Assembly: GCF_003269425.1 (NCBI RefSeq)
Contig: NZ_CP030104.1
Location: forward strand, 2,475,501 to 2,539,500
Origin: Flagellimonas maritima
Lineage (GTDB): Bacteria; Bacteroidota; Bacteroidia; Flavobacteriales; Flavobacteriaceae
Length of the DNA stretch: 64,000 nucleotides
Direction: 5' to 3'
The notes beneath the pieces were generated by a model, which had not been told where the DNA came from, ran no database searches, and was given only the letters and a program-made list of their open reading frames with translations. Shown piece by piece: positions 1 through 9,653 of the stretch. Positions within the stretch are counted from its first letter, which is position 1, and the number at the start of each line of letters is the position of its first letter. Both the position numbers and the translations under genes were made by a program.

Positions 1-560
1 ATTATACGAAAGGAACAAGAGGATTTTTAGAAAGTGACTTTGATTATGAGCGCCTACAATTTTCCTACAGGCAGCCATGGCAAATAGGAGGCTTGGGCAG
101 ATTGACCAGTAGTGTGGAATTGGGAAAAACATTTGGGGAGGTGCCTTTGAGCTTATTAAGTGTAGTACCGGGAAACCAGACGCTATTTTCTTTGTACAAT
201 ACATTTCCTAATCTGGATTTCTACGAGTTTGTTACGGATACTTACGCTACGGTACATCTGGAACATAATTTTAACGGTCGGCTGTTTTCGAGGATACCTT
301 TTTTGCGAAAGTTAAATCTTAGAGAGATTATTGGACTTAGAGGTGCTTGGGGACAACTATCCGATGAAAATATTGCTTTGAACTCACCTACTAATATTCC
401 TTTGATAGCACCTGACGACCAAATTTATTGGGAATATTCCTTTGGAATAGGCAATATCTTTAAAATATTTAGGCTGGATTTCAACTTTAGGGGAAACTAT
501 CTTGATAATCCAAATGCCCGTCCATTCGGCATAACGGGTACCTTTGGATTTAATTTTTAA
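1..560 (+). CDS. C-terminal part of DUF5686-like outer-membrane protein (partial)
   Basis: The gene enters from the left edge; the frame is open from base 3, so only about the last 185 residues are visible. The visible part consists of alternating hydrophobic/polar beta strands and ends in GTFGFNF, with a terminal Phe typical of outer-membrane barrels. The segments FLRKLNLREIIGLRGAWG and FRLDFNFRGNYLD resemble the C-terminal barrel of the DUF5686/carboxypeptidase-regulatory-like family of Bacteroidota as I remember it. The N-terminal regulatory-like domain and any signal peptide lie outside the window. Function of that family is not established; assignment is by pattern only. Confidence 0.7.
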   Translation, partial: YTKGTRGFLESDFDYERLQFSYRQPWQIGGLGRLTSSVELGKTFGEVPLSLLSVVPGNQTLFSLYNTFPNLDFYEFVTDTYATVHLEHNFNGRLFSRIPFLRKLNLREIIGLRGAWGQLSDENIALNSPTNIPLIAPDDQIYWEYSFGIGNIFKIFRLDFNFRGNYLDNPNARPFGITGTFGFNF

Positions 561-607
561 TTAATGGTTAAGAATCAATTTCTTCATCCCAATCCCTTTC
601 TACTCAT

Positions 608-616
608 TACTTTTGC
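608..616 (+). promoter_or_regulatory. Candidate -7 promoter element for ppa
   Basis: TACTTTTGC matches the Bacteroidota -7 consensus TAnnTTTG and lies 17 bases before the ppa start. No convincing -33 TTG is visible, so this rests on one element. Confidence 0.45.
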
Positions 617-632
617 AAAATAAAAAAAAGAA

Positions 633-1160
633 ATGTCCAAAAAAGAAGAAGTTACTTTTGATGTACTTATAGAAATTCCAAAAGGAAGTAGAAATAAATA
701 TGAGTATGATTTTACCTTGAACAAAATCCGATTTGACAGAACGCTTTTTTCCTCAATGATGTATCCTGGCGATTATGGTTTCGTTCCTGAAACCTTGGCT
801 TTGGACAAAGACCCGTTAGATGTTCTGGTTATGGGAACCGAACCCACTTATCCCATGGTGGTGATGGAAGTTAAGCCCGTAGGCGTTTTTCACATGACCG
901 ATGAAAAAGGCCCGGACGAAAAAATCATTTGTGTCCCTGTTTCCGACCCTATATGGAGCAAAAGAAATGATATTAGTGACCTAAATCCACATAGATTAAA
1001 GGAAATAGAACATTTCTTTCAGGTATATAAGGATTTAGAAGAAAAGAAGGTCGATACAGGTGGATGGGGAGATGTCAACGAAGCTATAGAAATATACCAC
1101 CAATGTGTTAAAAGGTATGAAGAAAGCGAACATAAAAAGAAGCGAACTTTTACAATTTAA
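633..1160 (+). CDS. ppa: Soluble inorganic pyrophosphatase, family I
   Basis: Hydrolyses cytosolic pyrophosphate to phosphate and so pulls biosynthetic reactions forward. The 175-residue length is usual for family I. The metal-binding signature DKDPLD is at residues 58-63 and is preceded by the conserved YPGDYGFVPET segment, which carries other active-site residues. The first ATG follows a short leader. It is next to the membrane pyrophosphatase gene but separated from it by a strong terminator, so the two are probably separate transcripts with a shared substrate. Confidence 0.95.
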   Translation: MSKKEEVTFDVLIEIPKGSRNKYEYDFTLNKIRFDRTLFSSMMYPGDYGFVPETLALDKDPLDVLVMGTEPTYPMVVMEVKPVGVFHMTDEKGPDEKIICVPVSDPIWSKRNDISDLNPHRLKEIEHFFQVYKDLEEKKVDTGGWGDVNEAIEIYHQCVKRYEESEHKKKRTFTI

Positions 1161-1177
1161 GAATGAATCTGTATTAG

Positions 1178-1216
1178 AAAAATGCGCTTTCTACATATAA
1201 AAGCGCATTTTTTTTA
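1178..1216. terminator. Intrinsic terminator after ppa
   Basis: AAAATGCGCTT and AAGCGCATTTT form an 11-bp stem around an 11-base loop, followed by a run of T. Confidence 0.85.
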
Positions 1217-1232
1217 TTAGTCGGTATTTTAC

Positions 1233-1241
1233 TACTTTTGC
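1233..1241 (+). promoter_or_regulatory. Candidate -7 promoter element for hppA
   Basis: TACTTTTGC, identical to the element before ppa, lies just after the ppa terminator and 35 bases before the hppA start. No clear -33 element is seen. Confidence 0.45.
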
Positions 1242-1275
1242 TGCCACTAAAAAATATATAAATAACTGAACAACT

Positions 1276-3669
1276 ATGGAATTAATAGTACAACTTTTGC
1301 CTGCATTTGGAGTGTTGGCCCTCTTATACGTTTTCATTAAAAGTGGATGGGTATCCAAACAAGAAGTAGGTGATGCCAAAATGGCGAGAATTGCCAAAAA
1401 TATTGCTGATGGGGCAATGTCTTTCCTAAAGGCAGAATATAAAATCTTGAGCATTTTTGTTATTGCGGTTGCTATTCTTTTATTTTTTAAAGGGACTAAC
1501 GAAGAAGGCTCAAACGGAATGGTAGCGGTATCTTTCATTGTTGGTGCAATTTGCTCTGCTTTAGCTGGTTTTATTGGGATGAAGGTTGCTACGAAAGCGA
1601 ATGTAAGAACAACCCAAGCGGCAAAAACTTCTTTGGGCAAGGCCTTGGAAGTTGCCTTTGCAGGTGGTGCGGTTATGGGATTGGGTGTAGTAGGTCTAGG
1701 TGTTTTGGGGCTCAGTGGTTTGTTTGTAGTGTACCAATCTATCTGGCCAGGTGCAGAAAATTTGGGCTTGGTATTGAACATCCTTTCCGGTTTTTCTTTG
1801 GGAGCATCGTCTATTGCCCTTTTTGCACGCGTAGGTGGAGGTATTTATACCAAAGCAGCAGATGTAGGCGCGGATTTGGTAGGTAAGGTAGAAGCTGGTA
1901 TTCCAGAAGACCATCCTTTGAACCCGGCTACTATTGCAGATAACGTTGGTGACAATGTTGGTGATGTTGCAGGTATGGGAGCTGATTTGTTTGAATCTTA
2001 TGTAGGTTCCATTATCGGTACTATGGTGTTGGGAGCATTTATTATCACTCCCGATTTTGCAGGCTTAGGCGCTGTTTATCTGCCATTGGTTTTAGCTGCG
2101 GTTGGTATTATAATGTCCATCATCGGTACTTTCTTTGTAAAGGTCAAAGATGGTGGAAACCCTCAAACTGCATTAAATATTGGAGAGTTCGGTTCTGCAG
2201 GTCTAATGGTCATTGCTTCTTACTTTATAATCAATGCTTTGATTCCAGAAAGCGTTGAAGGTTTGCCATACGGAGCTATGGGAATCTTCTGGGCAACCTT
2301 GGCCGGTCTTGTTGCCGGTTTAGGTGTAGGTAAGATTACAGAATACTATACAGGAACGGGTAAAAAACCCGTAAACTCAATTGTAGAACAATCAGAAACC
2401 GGTGCTGCAACAAATATTATTGCAGGTCTGGGTGTTGGAATGATGTCTACAATGATTCCTATTTTATTGATTGCTGCCGCTATTCTGGTTTCGCATCATT
2501 TTGCAGGTCTTTACGGAATTGCCATCGCTGCAGTAGGTATGTTGGCAAACACGGGTATTCAGTTAGCTGTTGACGCATACGGACCTATTTCTGATAATGC
2601 AGGTGGTATTGCCGAGATGGCAGAATTAGATCCTGAGGTACGTGAACGTACCGATAAATTGGATGCTGTTGGTAATACGACTGCTGCAATTGGAAAAGGT
2701 TTTGCAATTGCTTCTGCTGCATTGACGGCATTGGCATTGTTTGCGGCGTTTATGAAAGTTGCCAACGTAACCTCTATTGATGTATCACAACCTAAAATCA
2801 TGGCCGGTCTCCTAGTAGGGGGTATGCTTCCTTTTGTATTCTCTGCTTTGTCTATGAACGCTGTAGGTCGTGCTGCAATGGCAATGATTGAAGAAGTTCG
2901 TCGTCAGTTTAGAGATATTCCTCAATTAAAAGCAGCTTTGGAAGTTATGCGTTCCGTAGATTCGGATATGTCCAGGGCAACGCCAGAGCAGCGTGCCATT
3001 TTTGATGCAGCCGATGGGTATGCTGAATATGACAAATGTGTGGATATTTCTACAAAGGCCTCTATTAAAGAAATGGTATTGCCCGGTCTGTTGGCGATAG
3101 CAGTACCTGTCGCCGTAGGGTTTATTGGGGGTGCCGAAATGCTGGGAGGATTACTTGCAGGTGTTACCACATGTGGGGTTTTAATGGCAATCTTTCAATC
3201 AAATGCAGGTGGCGCTTGGGATAACGCTAAAAAAACCATTGAAAGTGATGGCCGTAAGGGAACCGATGCGCACAAAGCTGCCGTGGTAGGTGATACCGTT
3301 GGTGATCCTTTCAAGGATACTTCGGGACCATCTCTAAATATTCTATTGAAGCTGATGTCAGTTGTTGCTTTGGTAATCGCTCCAAGTTTGGTAAGTCTTT
3401 CTCCCGCTGATGGGGTCGGAATCATGAAAGAAGATGGTACCAGAATTTCCATAACCGAAGATGGTATGAAGGAAACCAGACAGGTTGAAAAAAAATTTCT
3501 TGTTGAAATGAGCAATACTGCTGACGGAGCTTACAAAGCCGTAGTGACTTCTACATCCAATATTGCAGGAGAAGAAATTGAAGAAGAAGTAAAAGAATTT
3601 ACGGCAGCTACCAAAGAAGAAGTTCAAGCATTGGTAGATGCATATAAAGAAGAAACTAGGGAAGAATAG
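1276..3669 (+). CDS. hppA: Membrane-bound ion-pumping pyrophosphatase
   Basis: Integral inner-membrane protein of about 16 helices that couples pyrophosphate hydrolysis to H+ or Na+ export. The catalytic loop contains [13 protein letters not shown] from about residue 196, then [19 protein letters not shown], with the Asp/Lys residues that bind Mg-pyrophosphate. At about residue 466, [10 protein letters not shown] has Ala and Gly at the two positions that distinguish K+-dependent enzymes from K+-independent ones (which have Lys and Thr). The ion pumped cannot be decided from sequence alone; Na+ pumping is common in this phylum. After the last helix (about residue 708) there is an unusual hydrophilic tail of about 85 residues, rich in Glu and Lys. 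Confidence 0.95.
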   Translation: MELIVQLLPAFGVLALLYVFIKSGWVSKQEVGDAKMARIAKNIADGAMSFLKAEYKILSIFVIAVAILLFFKGTNEEGSNGMVAVSFIVGAICSALAGFIGMKVATKANVRTTQAAKTSLGKALEVAFAGGAVMGLGVVGLGVLGLSGLFVVYQSIWPGAENLGLVLNILSGFSLGASSIALFARVGGGIYTKAADVGADLVGKVEAGIPEDHPLNPATIADNVGDNVGDVAGMGADLFESYVGSIIGTMVLGAFIITPDFAGLGAVYLPLVLAAVGIIMSIIGTFFVKVKDGGNPQTALNIGEFGSAGLMVIASYFIINALIPESVEGLPYGAMGIFWATLAGLVAGLGVGKITEYYTGTGKKPVNSIVEQSETGAATNIIAGLGVGMMSTMIPILLIAAAILVSHHFAGLYGIAIAAVGMLANTGIQLAVDAYGPISDNAGGIAEMAELDPEVRERTDKLDAVGNTTAAIGKGFAIASAALTALALFAAFMKVANVTSIDVSQPKIMAGLLVGGMLPFVFSALSMNAVGRAAMAMIEEVRRQFRDIPQLKAALEVMRSVDSDMSRATPEQRAIFDAADGYAEYDKCVDISTKASIKEMVLPGLLAIAVPVAVGFIGGAEMLGGLLAGVTTCGVLMAIFQSNAGGAWDNAKKTIESDGRKGTDAHKAAVVGDTVGDPFKDTSGPSLNILLKLMSVVALVIAPSLVSLSPADGVGIMKEDGTRISITEDGMKETRQVEKKFLVEMSNTADGAYKAVVTSTSNIAGEEIEEEVKEFTAATKEEVQALVDAYKEETREE

Positions 3670-3690
3670 TTACGATCTTTATAAGAATAG

Positions 3691-3717
3691 AAAATGCCGC
3701 ATTAATGCGGCATTTTT
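3691..3717. terminator. Bidirectional terminator between hppA and a convergent gene
   Basis: AAAATGCCGCAT and ATGCGGCATTTT form a 12-bp stem with a two-base loop and T runs on both strands. It sits between convergent genes. Confidence 0.85.
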
Positions 3718-3740
3718 CTTTTGTATAACTAACTATAGTT

Positions 3741-4391
3741 TCAATTATTATACGGATCCATGATGCCGGATGCTGTATGGCCTTCCTCTTTATGAAGCTG
3801 ACTTTTATTAAAACTTCCAAAAAATTCATTGGAATAAATAGTTGAATCCACATTTAAAATCGAATCAGGAACATCATTAATTTGTAGCTTGAACCTGAAT
3901 TTAGCCGGTATCTTTCCTTGTAAACATGGAGCTTTTAAATCCCAATATTGGTTTGGCATGATTATAACGTTATGATAGCTGTTTCCGCACCAACTGCTGG
4001 GCAAATATTCTATATCTTGCCATTCATTTTTATAAAAAACTTGACGTTTTAGATAAATTCTACTGTCTTGGGCAGAAAGTTCAACTTTAGAATTTGACCT
4101 ATTTACAATAAACACCTTAAATCCTAGGATATCTTTAGAGTATTCAACAATTGAATCAACTTTCACAATAATTTGAAACGATTCATCCTTAGAAAGTGAA
4201 ATAATCTTTGAATCGATATTTTTTGGGCTGTTCTTAGCTTTATAAAAACCACCCAATGCAGTTGAATCAATTTGACTCGTTCCTACATAAAAGTATCCCC
4301 TAAGCTTAAACTTTACATCCAAACATTCCTGTCCGTACATTGCGGAGCAAAATATTAAGCTCGTGATATAAATCAATATTGGCTTTCCCAT
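3741..4391 (-). CDS. Secreted protein of unknown function
   Basis: I do not recognise the family. The 216-residue product begins with a signal peptide (MGKPILIYITSLIFCSAMYGQ) whose likely cleavage is after the Tyr-Gly before Gln-Glu-Cys. The rest looks like a beta-rich periplasmic or surface domain with four Cys in the mature part (near the N-terminus, in SSWCGNSYHN and in APCLQGK), which could form disulfides. It lies 23 bases downstream of tonB on the same strand and may be cotranscribed. Confidence 0.6.
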   Translation of the reverse strand: MGKPILIYITSLIFCSAMYGQECLDVKFKLRGYFYVGTSQIDSTALGGFYKAKNSPKNIDSKIISLSKDESFQIIVKVDSIVEYSKDILGFKVFIVNRSNSKVELSAQDSRIYLKRQVFYKNEWQDIEYLPSSWCGNSYHNVIIMPNQYWDLKAPCLQGKIPAKFRFKLQINDVPDSILNVDSTIYSNEFFGSFNKSQLHKEEGHTASGIMDPYNN

Positions 4392-4414
4392 AATTTTAGT
4401 TTTTTATATTGGAT

Positions 4415-5119
4415 TTACTGTAGCTTAAATGTAATCGGTATGGCAAAAGGAACCTTTACAGGAGTGCCCCGCTGTTTGCCAGGAATCATTTTGGGTAGTT
4501 TCGAAATTATTCTGGCCGCTTCGGTTTCCAGTATTTTATGAGGCCCTCGCATTTTTACCTCGTCTATGCTTCCATCTTTTTGAATGGTAAACACTAAATT
4601 TACTCTGCCCTGTAATCCCATTTCTTGAGCTGGTTCCGGATAACGAAAGTTTTTTCGAATGTGTTTTTGCATTTTTTCCTGAAAACAAGCCCGCTTATCT
4701 TTGGCACCTTCACAACCAGGAAAAATAGGGACATCTTCGATTACTGTGAAAGGCACTTCATCAGGTACATCATTATCCTCAAAATCAACTTCATCTACAG
4801 TCAATATCTCTGTATCTTGGTTTGTTTCGTCAGCTTCGATTACGGTCTCGATTACATCATCGTCATCATCGGCAATTTCAATAGTAGGGGGTGTCTGTAT
4901 TTTAGGTGGTGGAGGGGGCGGTAATTTTTGAAAAGTTATAGGAACTTCTTCGGTAAGTTCATCTTGTAGATTCAGTTTGGCGGTGTCCCATTCGGTTACT
5001 GCGTATGTTTTCCATTCCAATGCCAAATAAATCATTAGAAGTACCGCTGCCAGTCCCACGGAAAAATATAGGATACTATTCTTTTCTATTTTGTAGTCTT
5101 CGTTCTTTTTTGCTTCCAT
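4415..5119 (-). CDS. tonB: TonB energy transducer
   Basis: Transmits inner-membrane proton-motive force to outer-membrane receptors. A short cytoplasmic N-terminus is followed by one membrane helix (about residues 17-36), a periplasmic linker with a polyproline run (LPPPPPPK) and a strongly acidic stretch with five consecutive Asp, then a C-terminal TonB domain. The domain contains FRYPEPAQEMGLQGRV, VFTIQKDGSID and a C-terminal FAIPITFKLQ strand. The domain start has a Cys pair (PGCEG, RACFQ) seen in many Bacteroidota TonB proteins. ATG at 5119 was preferred over the GTG one codon earlier. No exbB or exbD is nearby. Confidence 0.92.
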   Translation of the reverse strand: MEAKKNEDYKIEKNSILYFSVGLAAVLLMIYLALEWKTYAVTEWDTAKLNLQDELTEEVPITFQKLPPPPPPKIQTPPTIEIADDDDDVIETVIEADETNQDTEILTVDEVDFEDNDVPDEVPFTVIEDVPIFPGCEGAKDKRACFQEKMQKHIRKNFRYPEPAQEMGLQGRVNLVFTIQKDGSIDEVKMRGPHKILETEAARIISKLPKMIPGKQRGTPVKVPFAIPITFKLQ

Positions 5120-5232
5120 CACATTTGTTTTATAGTTACAGGATGAAAATAACTGCGAATAACTTGTTTAAAAAGCAGAAATGAGTGAAAGAGGCTTTTG
5201 ATTTAGGGAAAGGTCAAACTGGAGTTGTTTGG

Positions 5233-5295
5233 TTAGGAGTTGGGAGTTGGGAGTTGGGAGTTGGGAGTTGGGAGTTGGGAGTTAGGAATTGGGAG
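5233..5295. repeat. Tandem 7-bp array, unit TTGGGAG
   Basis: Nine consecutive heptamers: TTAGGAG, six perfect TTGGGAG, TTAGGAA, TTGGGAG. The array lies between tonB and the kinase gene. Confidence 0.95.
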
Positions 5296-5333
5296 TCTTC
5301 TTATCTCAAAAAGCGAAGCGCTCTAAAGTTTAT

Positions 5334-5948
5334 TTAAAACAAACCATGGATTTCAGCATCGATTTTATTGATTACTGAACCTAAATCTTCGGGATTGTCC
5401 ACAAAGTTTAGATTGTCTACATCGAGAATTATGAGTTTGCCTTTTTCATAAGTGTTTACCCAAGCCTCATAGCGCTCATTGAGTCGGCTTAAATAATCTA
5501 TAGAAATACTGTTTTCATAATCCCGTCCACGTTTATGGATTTGATTCACCAAATTAGGAATTGAACTGCGCAAATAAATCAATAAATCCGGTGGCTGGAC
5601 CAAAGACTCCATCAAATTAAAAAGACTGGAATAATTTTCAAAATCACGGTTGGTCATAAGGCCCATGGCATGAAGATTGGGTGCAAAAATATGAGCATCC
5701 TCATAAATGGTCCTATCTTGAATCACTTTCCTGTCACCTTCACGAATCTTTAGAATCTGACGGTACCTACTGTTCAAAAAATAAATTTGGAGGTTAAAGC
5801 TCCAACGCTCCATTTGCGTGTAAAAATCATCTAGATAGGGATTATCTACGACATCTTCAAAATGGGCGTCCCATTTATAATGTTTTGAAAGTAAATTGGT
5901 TAGTGTTGTCTTTCCTGCTCCAATATTTCCTGCAACTGCAATATGCAT
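5334..5948 (-). CDS. Deoxynucleoside kinase
   Basis: Phosphorylates deoxynucleosides in the salvage pathway, using ATP. The P-loop GNIGAGKTT is at residues 7-15. QDRTIYED matches the conserved DRS-like motif of the dNK/deoxyguanosine kinase family. The RGRDYENSIS segment corresponds to the Arg-rich lid. With ATG at 5948 the protein is 204 residues, the normal length. An upstream in-frame start would add 13 residues that do not fit the family. Base specificity cannot be told from sequence. Confidence 0.92.
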   Translation of the reverse strand: MHIAVAGNIGAGKTTLTNLLSKHYKWDAHFEDVVDNPYLDDFYTQMERWSFNLQIYFLNSRYRQILKIREGDRKVIQDRTIYEDAHIFAPNLHAMGLMTNRDFENYSSLFNLMESLVQPPDLLIYLRSSIPNLVNQIHKRGRDYENSISIDYLSRLNERYEAWVNTYEKGKLIILDVDNLNFVDNPEDLGSVINKIDAEIHGLF

Positions 5949-6058
5949 TATTTTATAGCTATTTGTTAAAATGGTCGGAACTTGCAATATACAAAGTATA
6001 TGGAGTTAGAAGAAAAAAATAGGTTGAAATGAAAGTAAAAGTTCTTTACCGATAAAGT

Positions 6059-6088
6059 TTTGAAATTTGAACCAATAATGTAATTTTG
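6059..6088 (+). promoter_or_regulatory. Promoter of the metK transcript
   Basis: TTTG at 6059-6062, an 18-base spacer and TAATTTTG at 6081-6088 match the Bacteroidota -33/-7 consensus. The predicted transcript would start at about 6094, immediately before the SAM-II-like aptamer. Confidence 0.75.
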
Positions 6089-6096
6089 CCATCAAA

Positions 6097-6152
6097 CATG
6101 AGGAAGGATTTGACTGATTGCAACCTCGGAAAAAAAATGCTAAAAAGTAGTG
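6097..6152 (+). promoter_or_regulatory. SAM-II-like riboswitch upstream of metK
   Basis: A short stem GAGG (6100-6103)/CCTC (6124-6127) encloses GATTTGACTGATTGCA. An A-rich linker then leads to GCTAAAAAGTAG. The order stem, GATTT, TTGCA, closing stem, A-rich linker, GCTAAAAAG follows the SAM-II (metA-type) consensus as I recall it. ACT in the loop can pair with AGT after GCTAAAA to form the expected pseudoknot. Location in the leader of SAM synthetase fits feedback by SAM, probably on translation. The class call is from memory, without a covariance model. Confidence 0.78.
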
Positions 6153-6205
6153 TAAGCTTCTTTGGGCCTTTCTATCAAATCTTCCAATAATAATAATAAT
6201 TGAGA

Positions 6206-7459
6206 ATGGCATATTTATTTACTTCCGAATCTGTTAGTGAAGGACACCCAGATAAAGTTTCAGATCAAATCAGCGATGCACTTTTAGATCATTTTCTAGC
6301 CTTTGACCCTGAAAGTAAAGTAGCCTGTGAAACTTTAGTGACTACAGGACAGGTAGTTTTGGCAGGTGAGGTCAAGAGCCATACATATTTGGATGTACAA
6401 AATATAGCTCGCACTGTAATCAACAATATTGGCTATACTAAAGGTGAATATCAGTTTAGTGGTGATTCTTGTGGAGTAATTTCATTGATTCATGAACAAT
6501 CACAAGATATTAACCAGGGCGTTGACCGTTCCACTAAAGAGGAGCAGGGAGCAGGTGATCAAGGCATGATGTTCGGATATGCTACTAAAGAAACCAAAAA
6601 CTATATGCCGTTAGCATTGGATATTTCTCATAAGATTCTTCAGGTTTTGGCAGATTTGCGTAGGGAAGGAAGTCAAATTCCATACCTCCGTCCAGATGCG
6701 AAGGCACAGGTGACCATTGAATATTCAGACAACAATGTGCCACAACGTATCGATACCATTGTGGTTTCTACACAGCACGATGATTTTGACTTGGATGATA
6801 TTATGTTGGCGAAAATCAAAAAAGATATCATTTCAATACTGATCCCAAAAGTAATTTCACAATTTCCAGAACATGTGCAGCAGTTGTTCAATGATCAAAT
6901 AGAATACCATATCAACCCTACGGGCAAGTTTGTTATTGGTGGGCCACATGGGGATACGGGCTTGACAGGCCGAAAGATTATTGTAGATACTTACGGTGGA
7001 AAAGGAGCACATGGTGGAGGTGCTTTTAGTGGAAAGGATCCTAGCAAAGTGGATAGAAGTGCAGCATATGCTGCACGCCACGCTGCCAAAAATTTGGTGG
7101 CCGCAGGAGTAGCAGATGAGATTTTGGTGCAAGTGAGCTATGCTATCGGGGTAGTGGAACCGACATCAATATTTGTGGATACATACGGCACTTCCAATCT
7201 CGATTTATCAGACGGGAAAATTGCCGAAAAAGTTGCAGAACTTTTCGATATGCGGCCCTTCGCCATAGAAGAGCGATTAAAACTGAGAAACCCCATCTAT
7301 CTAGAAACCGCTGCTTATGGGCACATGGGTAAAGAGCCACGTATCATAAATAAAGTTTTTGAATCACCTTATAACGGTAGAATTGAAAAAGAAGTAGAAC
7401 TCTTTACTTGGGAAAAATTGGATAAGGTCGAAGAAGTAAAATCCGTTTTCTCTTTATGA
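6206..7459 (+). CDS. metK: S-adenosylmethionine synthetase
   Basis: Makes SAM from methionine and ATP in the cytosol. The product is 417 residues. The N-terminus has [32 protein letters not shown] is the conserved hexapeptide-containing motif, and [15 protein letters not shown] is the second signature. ATG at 6206 was chosen over the TTG two codons earlier because family members start MAYLF. It is monocistronic between a SAM-responsive leader and a strong terminator. Confidence 0.97.
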   Translation: MAYLFTSESVSEGHPDKVSDQISDALLDHFLAFDPESKVACETLVTTGQVVLAGEVKSHTYLDVQNIARTVINNIGYTKGEYQFSGDSCGVISLIHEQSQDINQGVDRSTKEEQGAGDQGMMFGYATKETKNYMPLALDISHKILQVLADLRREGSQIPYLRPDAKAQVTIEYSDNNVPQRIDTIVVSTQHDDFDLDDIMLAKIKKDIISILIPKVISQFPEHVQQLFNDQIEYHINPTGKFVIGGPHGDTGLTGRKIIVDTYGGKGAHGGGAFSGKDPSKVDRSAAYAARHAAKNLVAAGVADEILVQVSYAIGVVEPTSIFVDTYGTSNLDLSDGKIAEKVAELFDMRPFAIEERLKLRNPIYLETAAYGHMGKEPRIINKVFESPYNGRIEKEVELFTWEKLDKVEEVKSVFSL

Positions 7460-7508
7460 TCAATATGTATTTTTAGTTAAGGAACATCAATTGGAATATA
7501 ACCTTCTC

Positions 7509-7537
7509 AAGGAACCTACTTTTAGGTTCCTTTTTTT
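7509..7537 (+). terminator. Intrinsic terminator after metK
   Basis: AAGGAACCTA and TAGGTTCCTT form a perfect 10-bp stem with a four-base loop, then seven T. Confidence 0.92.
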
Positions 7538-7647
7538 GTTTTTAGAAATATGGTTTGTATACAGAATTAGCATATTTCAACTTTCTTTTTATTAGTAATA
7601 CTGTTGGAACTTTAGTAGCTTTAGCAAGGTGAAATTAAACTAGTGCC

Positions 7648-9639
7648 ATGTTAAAATTCTTCAAATTTCTTAAAAGATTTCAGTTGCAGTGCAATAGATC
7701 AGAATTTAAATTTAGCGTTTTATTTATAGTGATAGTACTATTTCTGAGCTCATGCGGAAAAGAGAAAAGGGCGGGCATTACAGATGTCGAAAAAATATCA
7801 AAAGACTATGTAAAGGAAAATTATTCCAAAAAAGAAGTTGATATTGAAATGCGGGATGGTATAACATTGCACACTACAATTTATTCGCCAAAAGATACTT
7901 CCAAAAACTATCCTATCATCATGCAACGGACGCCCTACAGTTCGGCGCCATATGGCAAAAGAGAGTTCAGAAATAATATTTCACCCAATATCCACATGAT
8001 GAAAGATGGATACATAGTCGTTTACCAAGATGTAAGGGGAAGATGGTTGAGCGAAGGTCACTATGAAAACATGAGGGCTTACATTTCCAATAAATCTTCA
8101 GATAAGGATATTGATGAAAGTTCAGACACTTACGATACTATTGAATGGTTAGTGAACAATGTGGACAACAACAACGGAAAAGTAGGTATTTGGGGTATTT
8201 CATATCCTGGATTTTATGCTACCTATGCTACTGTAGATGCACATCCAGCATTAAAAGCAGCCTCACCGCAGGCAAGTATTGGGGATTTCTTTTTTGATGA
8301 TTTTCATCATAACGGAGCATATCTGTTGAGCTACTTTAGGGTCACTTCATTATTTGGGACACCACGTCCCGATGGTGACAAACCTATCGATAAAGTATGG
8401 TACAACTTACCGGATTTACAGACGGAAGACCAATATCAGTTTTTTTTGGAAAGAGGCCCTTTAAAAAACCTTGACTCCTTTTTCGAATATGAAACCGTTG
8501 ATAATCCTAGAATGGCAATGGATGGTAAAACAGATGATTTTTTCTGGAATGAACTAAAAGAACACCCAAATTACGATGAACTTTGGCAAAGTAGAGGATT
8601 GATACAACATTTAAAAAATGTAAAATCCCATGTGGCGACAATGATAGTTGGTGGCTGGTTCGATGCTGAAGACTTATACGGTCCTTTGGAAACCTATAAA
8701 AACATTGAAAAATACAATCCAAAAAACTATAATACCATGGTTTTTGGTCCTTGGGATCATGGAAGATGGTCCAAAAGGGATGGGCGAACGGTTGTTGGCA
8801 ATTATTATTTTGGTGATAACATATCAGAATTCTATCAAGAGAATATTGAAACTAAATTCTTTGAACATTTTCTAAAAGGGGATGGGGATAAAAATTCTGG
8901 TTTGCCCGAAGCCTATGTTTTTGATTCTGGAAGAAAAGAATGGAAGCAATACGATACATGGCCACCAAATGGTGTACAGAAAGAAGAAATGTTCCTATCC
9001 GAAAATCAAGAGTTGACCAATGGACCAAAAGAGATTCATGGAATACAATTTATAAGTGACATTAAAAAGCCCGTGCCCTATTCGGAAGATGTAAAATCCG
9101 TAATAACCCCACGTAAATATATGACCGATGATCAGCGTTTCGCAGCTCGGCGTTCCGATGTTTTAATTTTTGAAACCGAAATAATGGAAGAGGACTTTAC
9201 GCTGGCAGGGGATATTTTGGCAAAATTGAAAGTTGCAACTACGGGTACAGCAGCAGACTGGATCGTTAAGGTAATCGACGTGCATCCAGCAAAGGTCGAG
9301 ACCAATGAGGAGATGCAAGACCATTTAAAGATGGACAATTACCATTTAATGGTACGTAGTGAAGTCATGCGCGGCCGTTTTCGAAATAGTTTCATAAATC
9401 CAGAACCTTTTGTTCCGAACCAAAAAACCGAGGTCAATATAAAATTGCAAGATGTTTTCCATACCATTAAGAAAGGGCATAAGTTACAGGTTCAAGTACA
9501 GAGCTCATGGTTTCCTTTGATAGACTTAAATCCGCAGACCTACGTGGAGAATATCTTTAAAGCGGATGAAGAGGACTTTAAAACCCAGACGCATACGGTA
9601 TTTACAGATTCCAGCATAGAGTTTTCAGTGTTAAAATAA
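7648..9639 (+). CDS. CocE/NonD (X-Pro dipeptidyl-peptidase S15) family hydrolase, lipoprotein
   Basis: Alpha/beta hydrolase of the group that includes glutaryl-7-ACA acylase and cocaine esterase. WGISYPG places the nucleophile Ser at about residue 185. GGWFDAED and WDHGRW supply the likely acid and His. The C-terminal third (from about residue 490) is the jelly-roll domain of the family. The N-terminus has a hydrophobic segment ending LFLSSCG, a lipobox, so it should be membrane-anchored in the periplasm or at the surface. Substrate unknown; exported members of this type may act on peptides. A methyltransferase gene follows 14 bases later. Confidence 0.88.
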   Translation: MLKFFKFLKRFQLQCNRSEFKFSVLFIVIVLFLSSCGKEKRAGITDVEKISKDYVKENYSKKEVDIEMRDGITLHTTIYSPKDTSKNYPIIMQRTPYSSAPYGKREFRNNISPNIHMMKDGYIVVYQDVRGRWLSEGHYENMRAYISNKSSDKDIDESSDTYDTIEWLVNNVDNNNGKVGIWGISYPGFYATYATVDAHPALKAASPQASIGDFFFDDFHHNGAYLLSYFRVTSLFGTPRPDGDKPIDKVWYNLPDLQTEDQYQFFLERGPLKNLDSFFEYETVDNPRMAMDGKTDDFFWNELKEHPNYDELWQSRGLIQHLKNVKSHVATMIVGGWFDAEDLYGPLETYKNIEKYNPKNYNTMVFGPWDHGRWSKRDGRTVVGNYYFGDNISEFYQENIETKFFEHFLKGDGDKNSGLPEAYVFDSGRKEWKQYDTWPPNGVQKEEMFLSENQELTNGPKEIHGIQFISDIKKPVPYSEDVKSVITPRKYMTDDQRFAARRSDVLIFETEIMEEDFTLAGDILAKLKVATTGTAADWIVKVIDVHPAKVETNEEMQDHLKMDNYHLMVRSEVMRGRFRNSFINPEPFVPNQKTEVNIKLQDVFHTIKKGHKLQVQVQSSWFPLIDLNPQTYVENIFKADEEDFKTQTHTVFTDSSIEFSVLK

Positions 9640-9653
9640 GCGATGTCCATTTC

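Noticed and set aside
1191..1781. Long antisense reading frame opposite hppA
   Set aside because: It lies entirely opposite a well-conserved gene, begins in the ppa terminator region and has no recognisable protein features.
4625..4931. Plus-strand frames opposite tonB, Ser- or Phe-rich
   Set aside because: They mirror the acidic and proline-rich linker of TonB and contain no domain.
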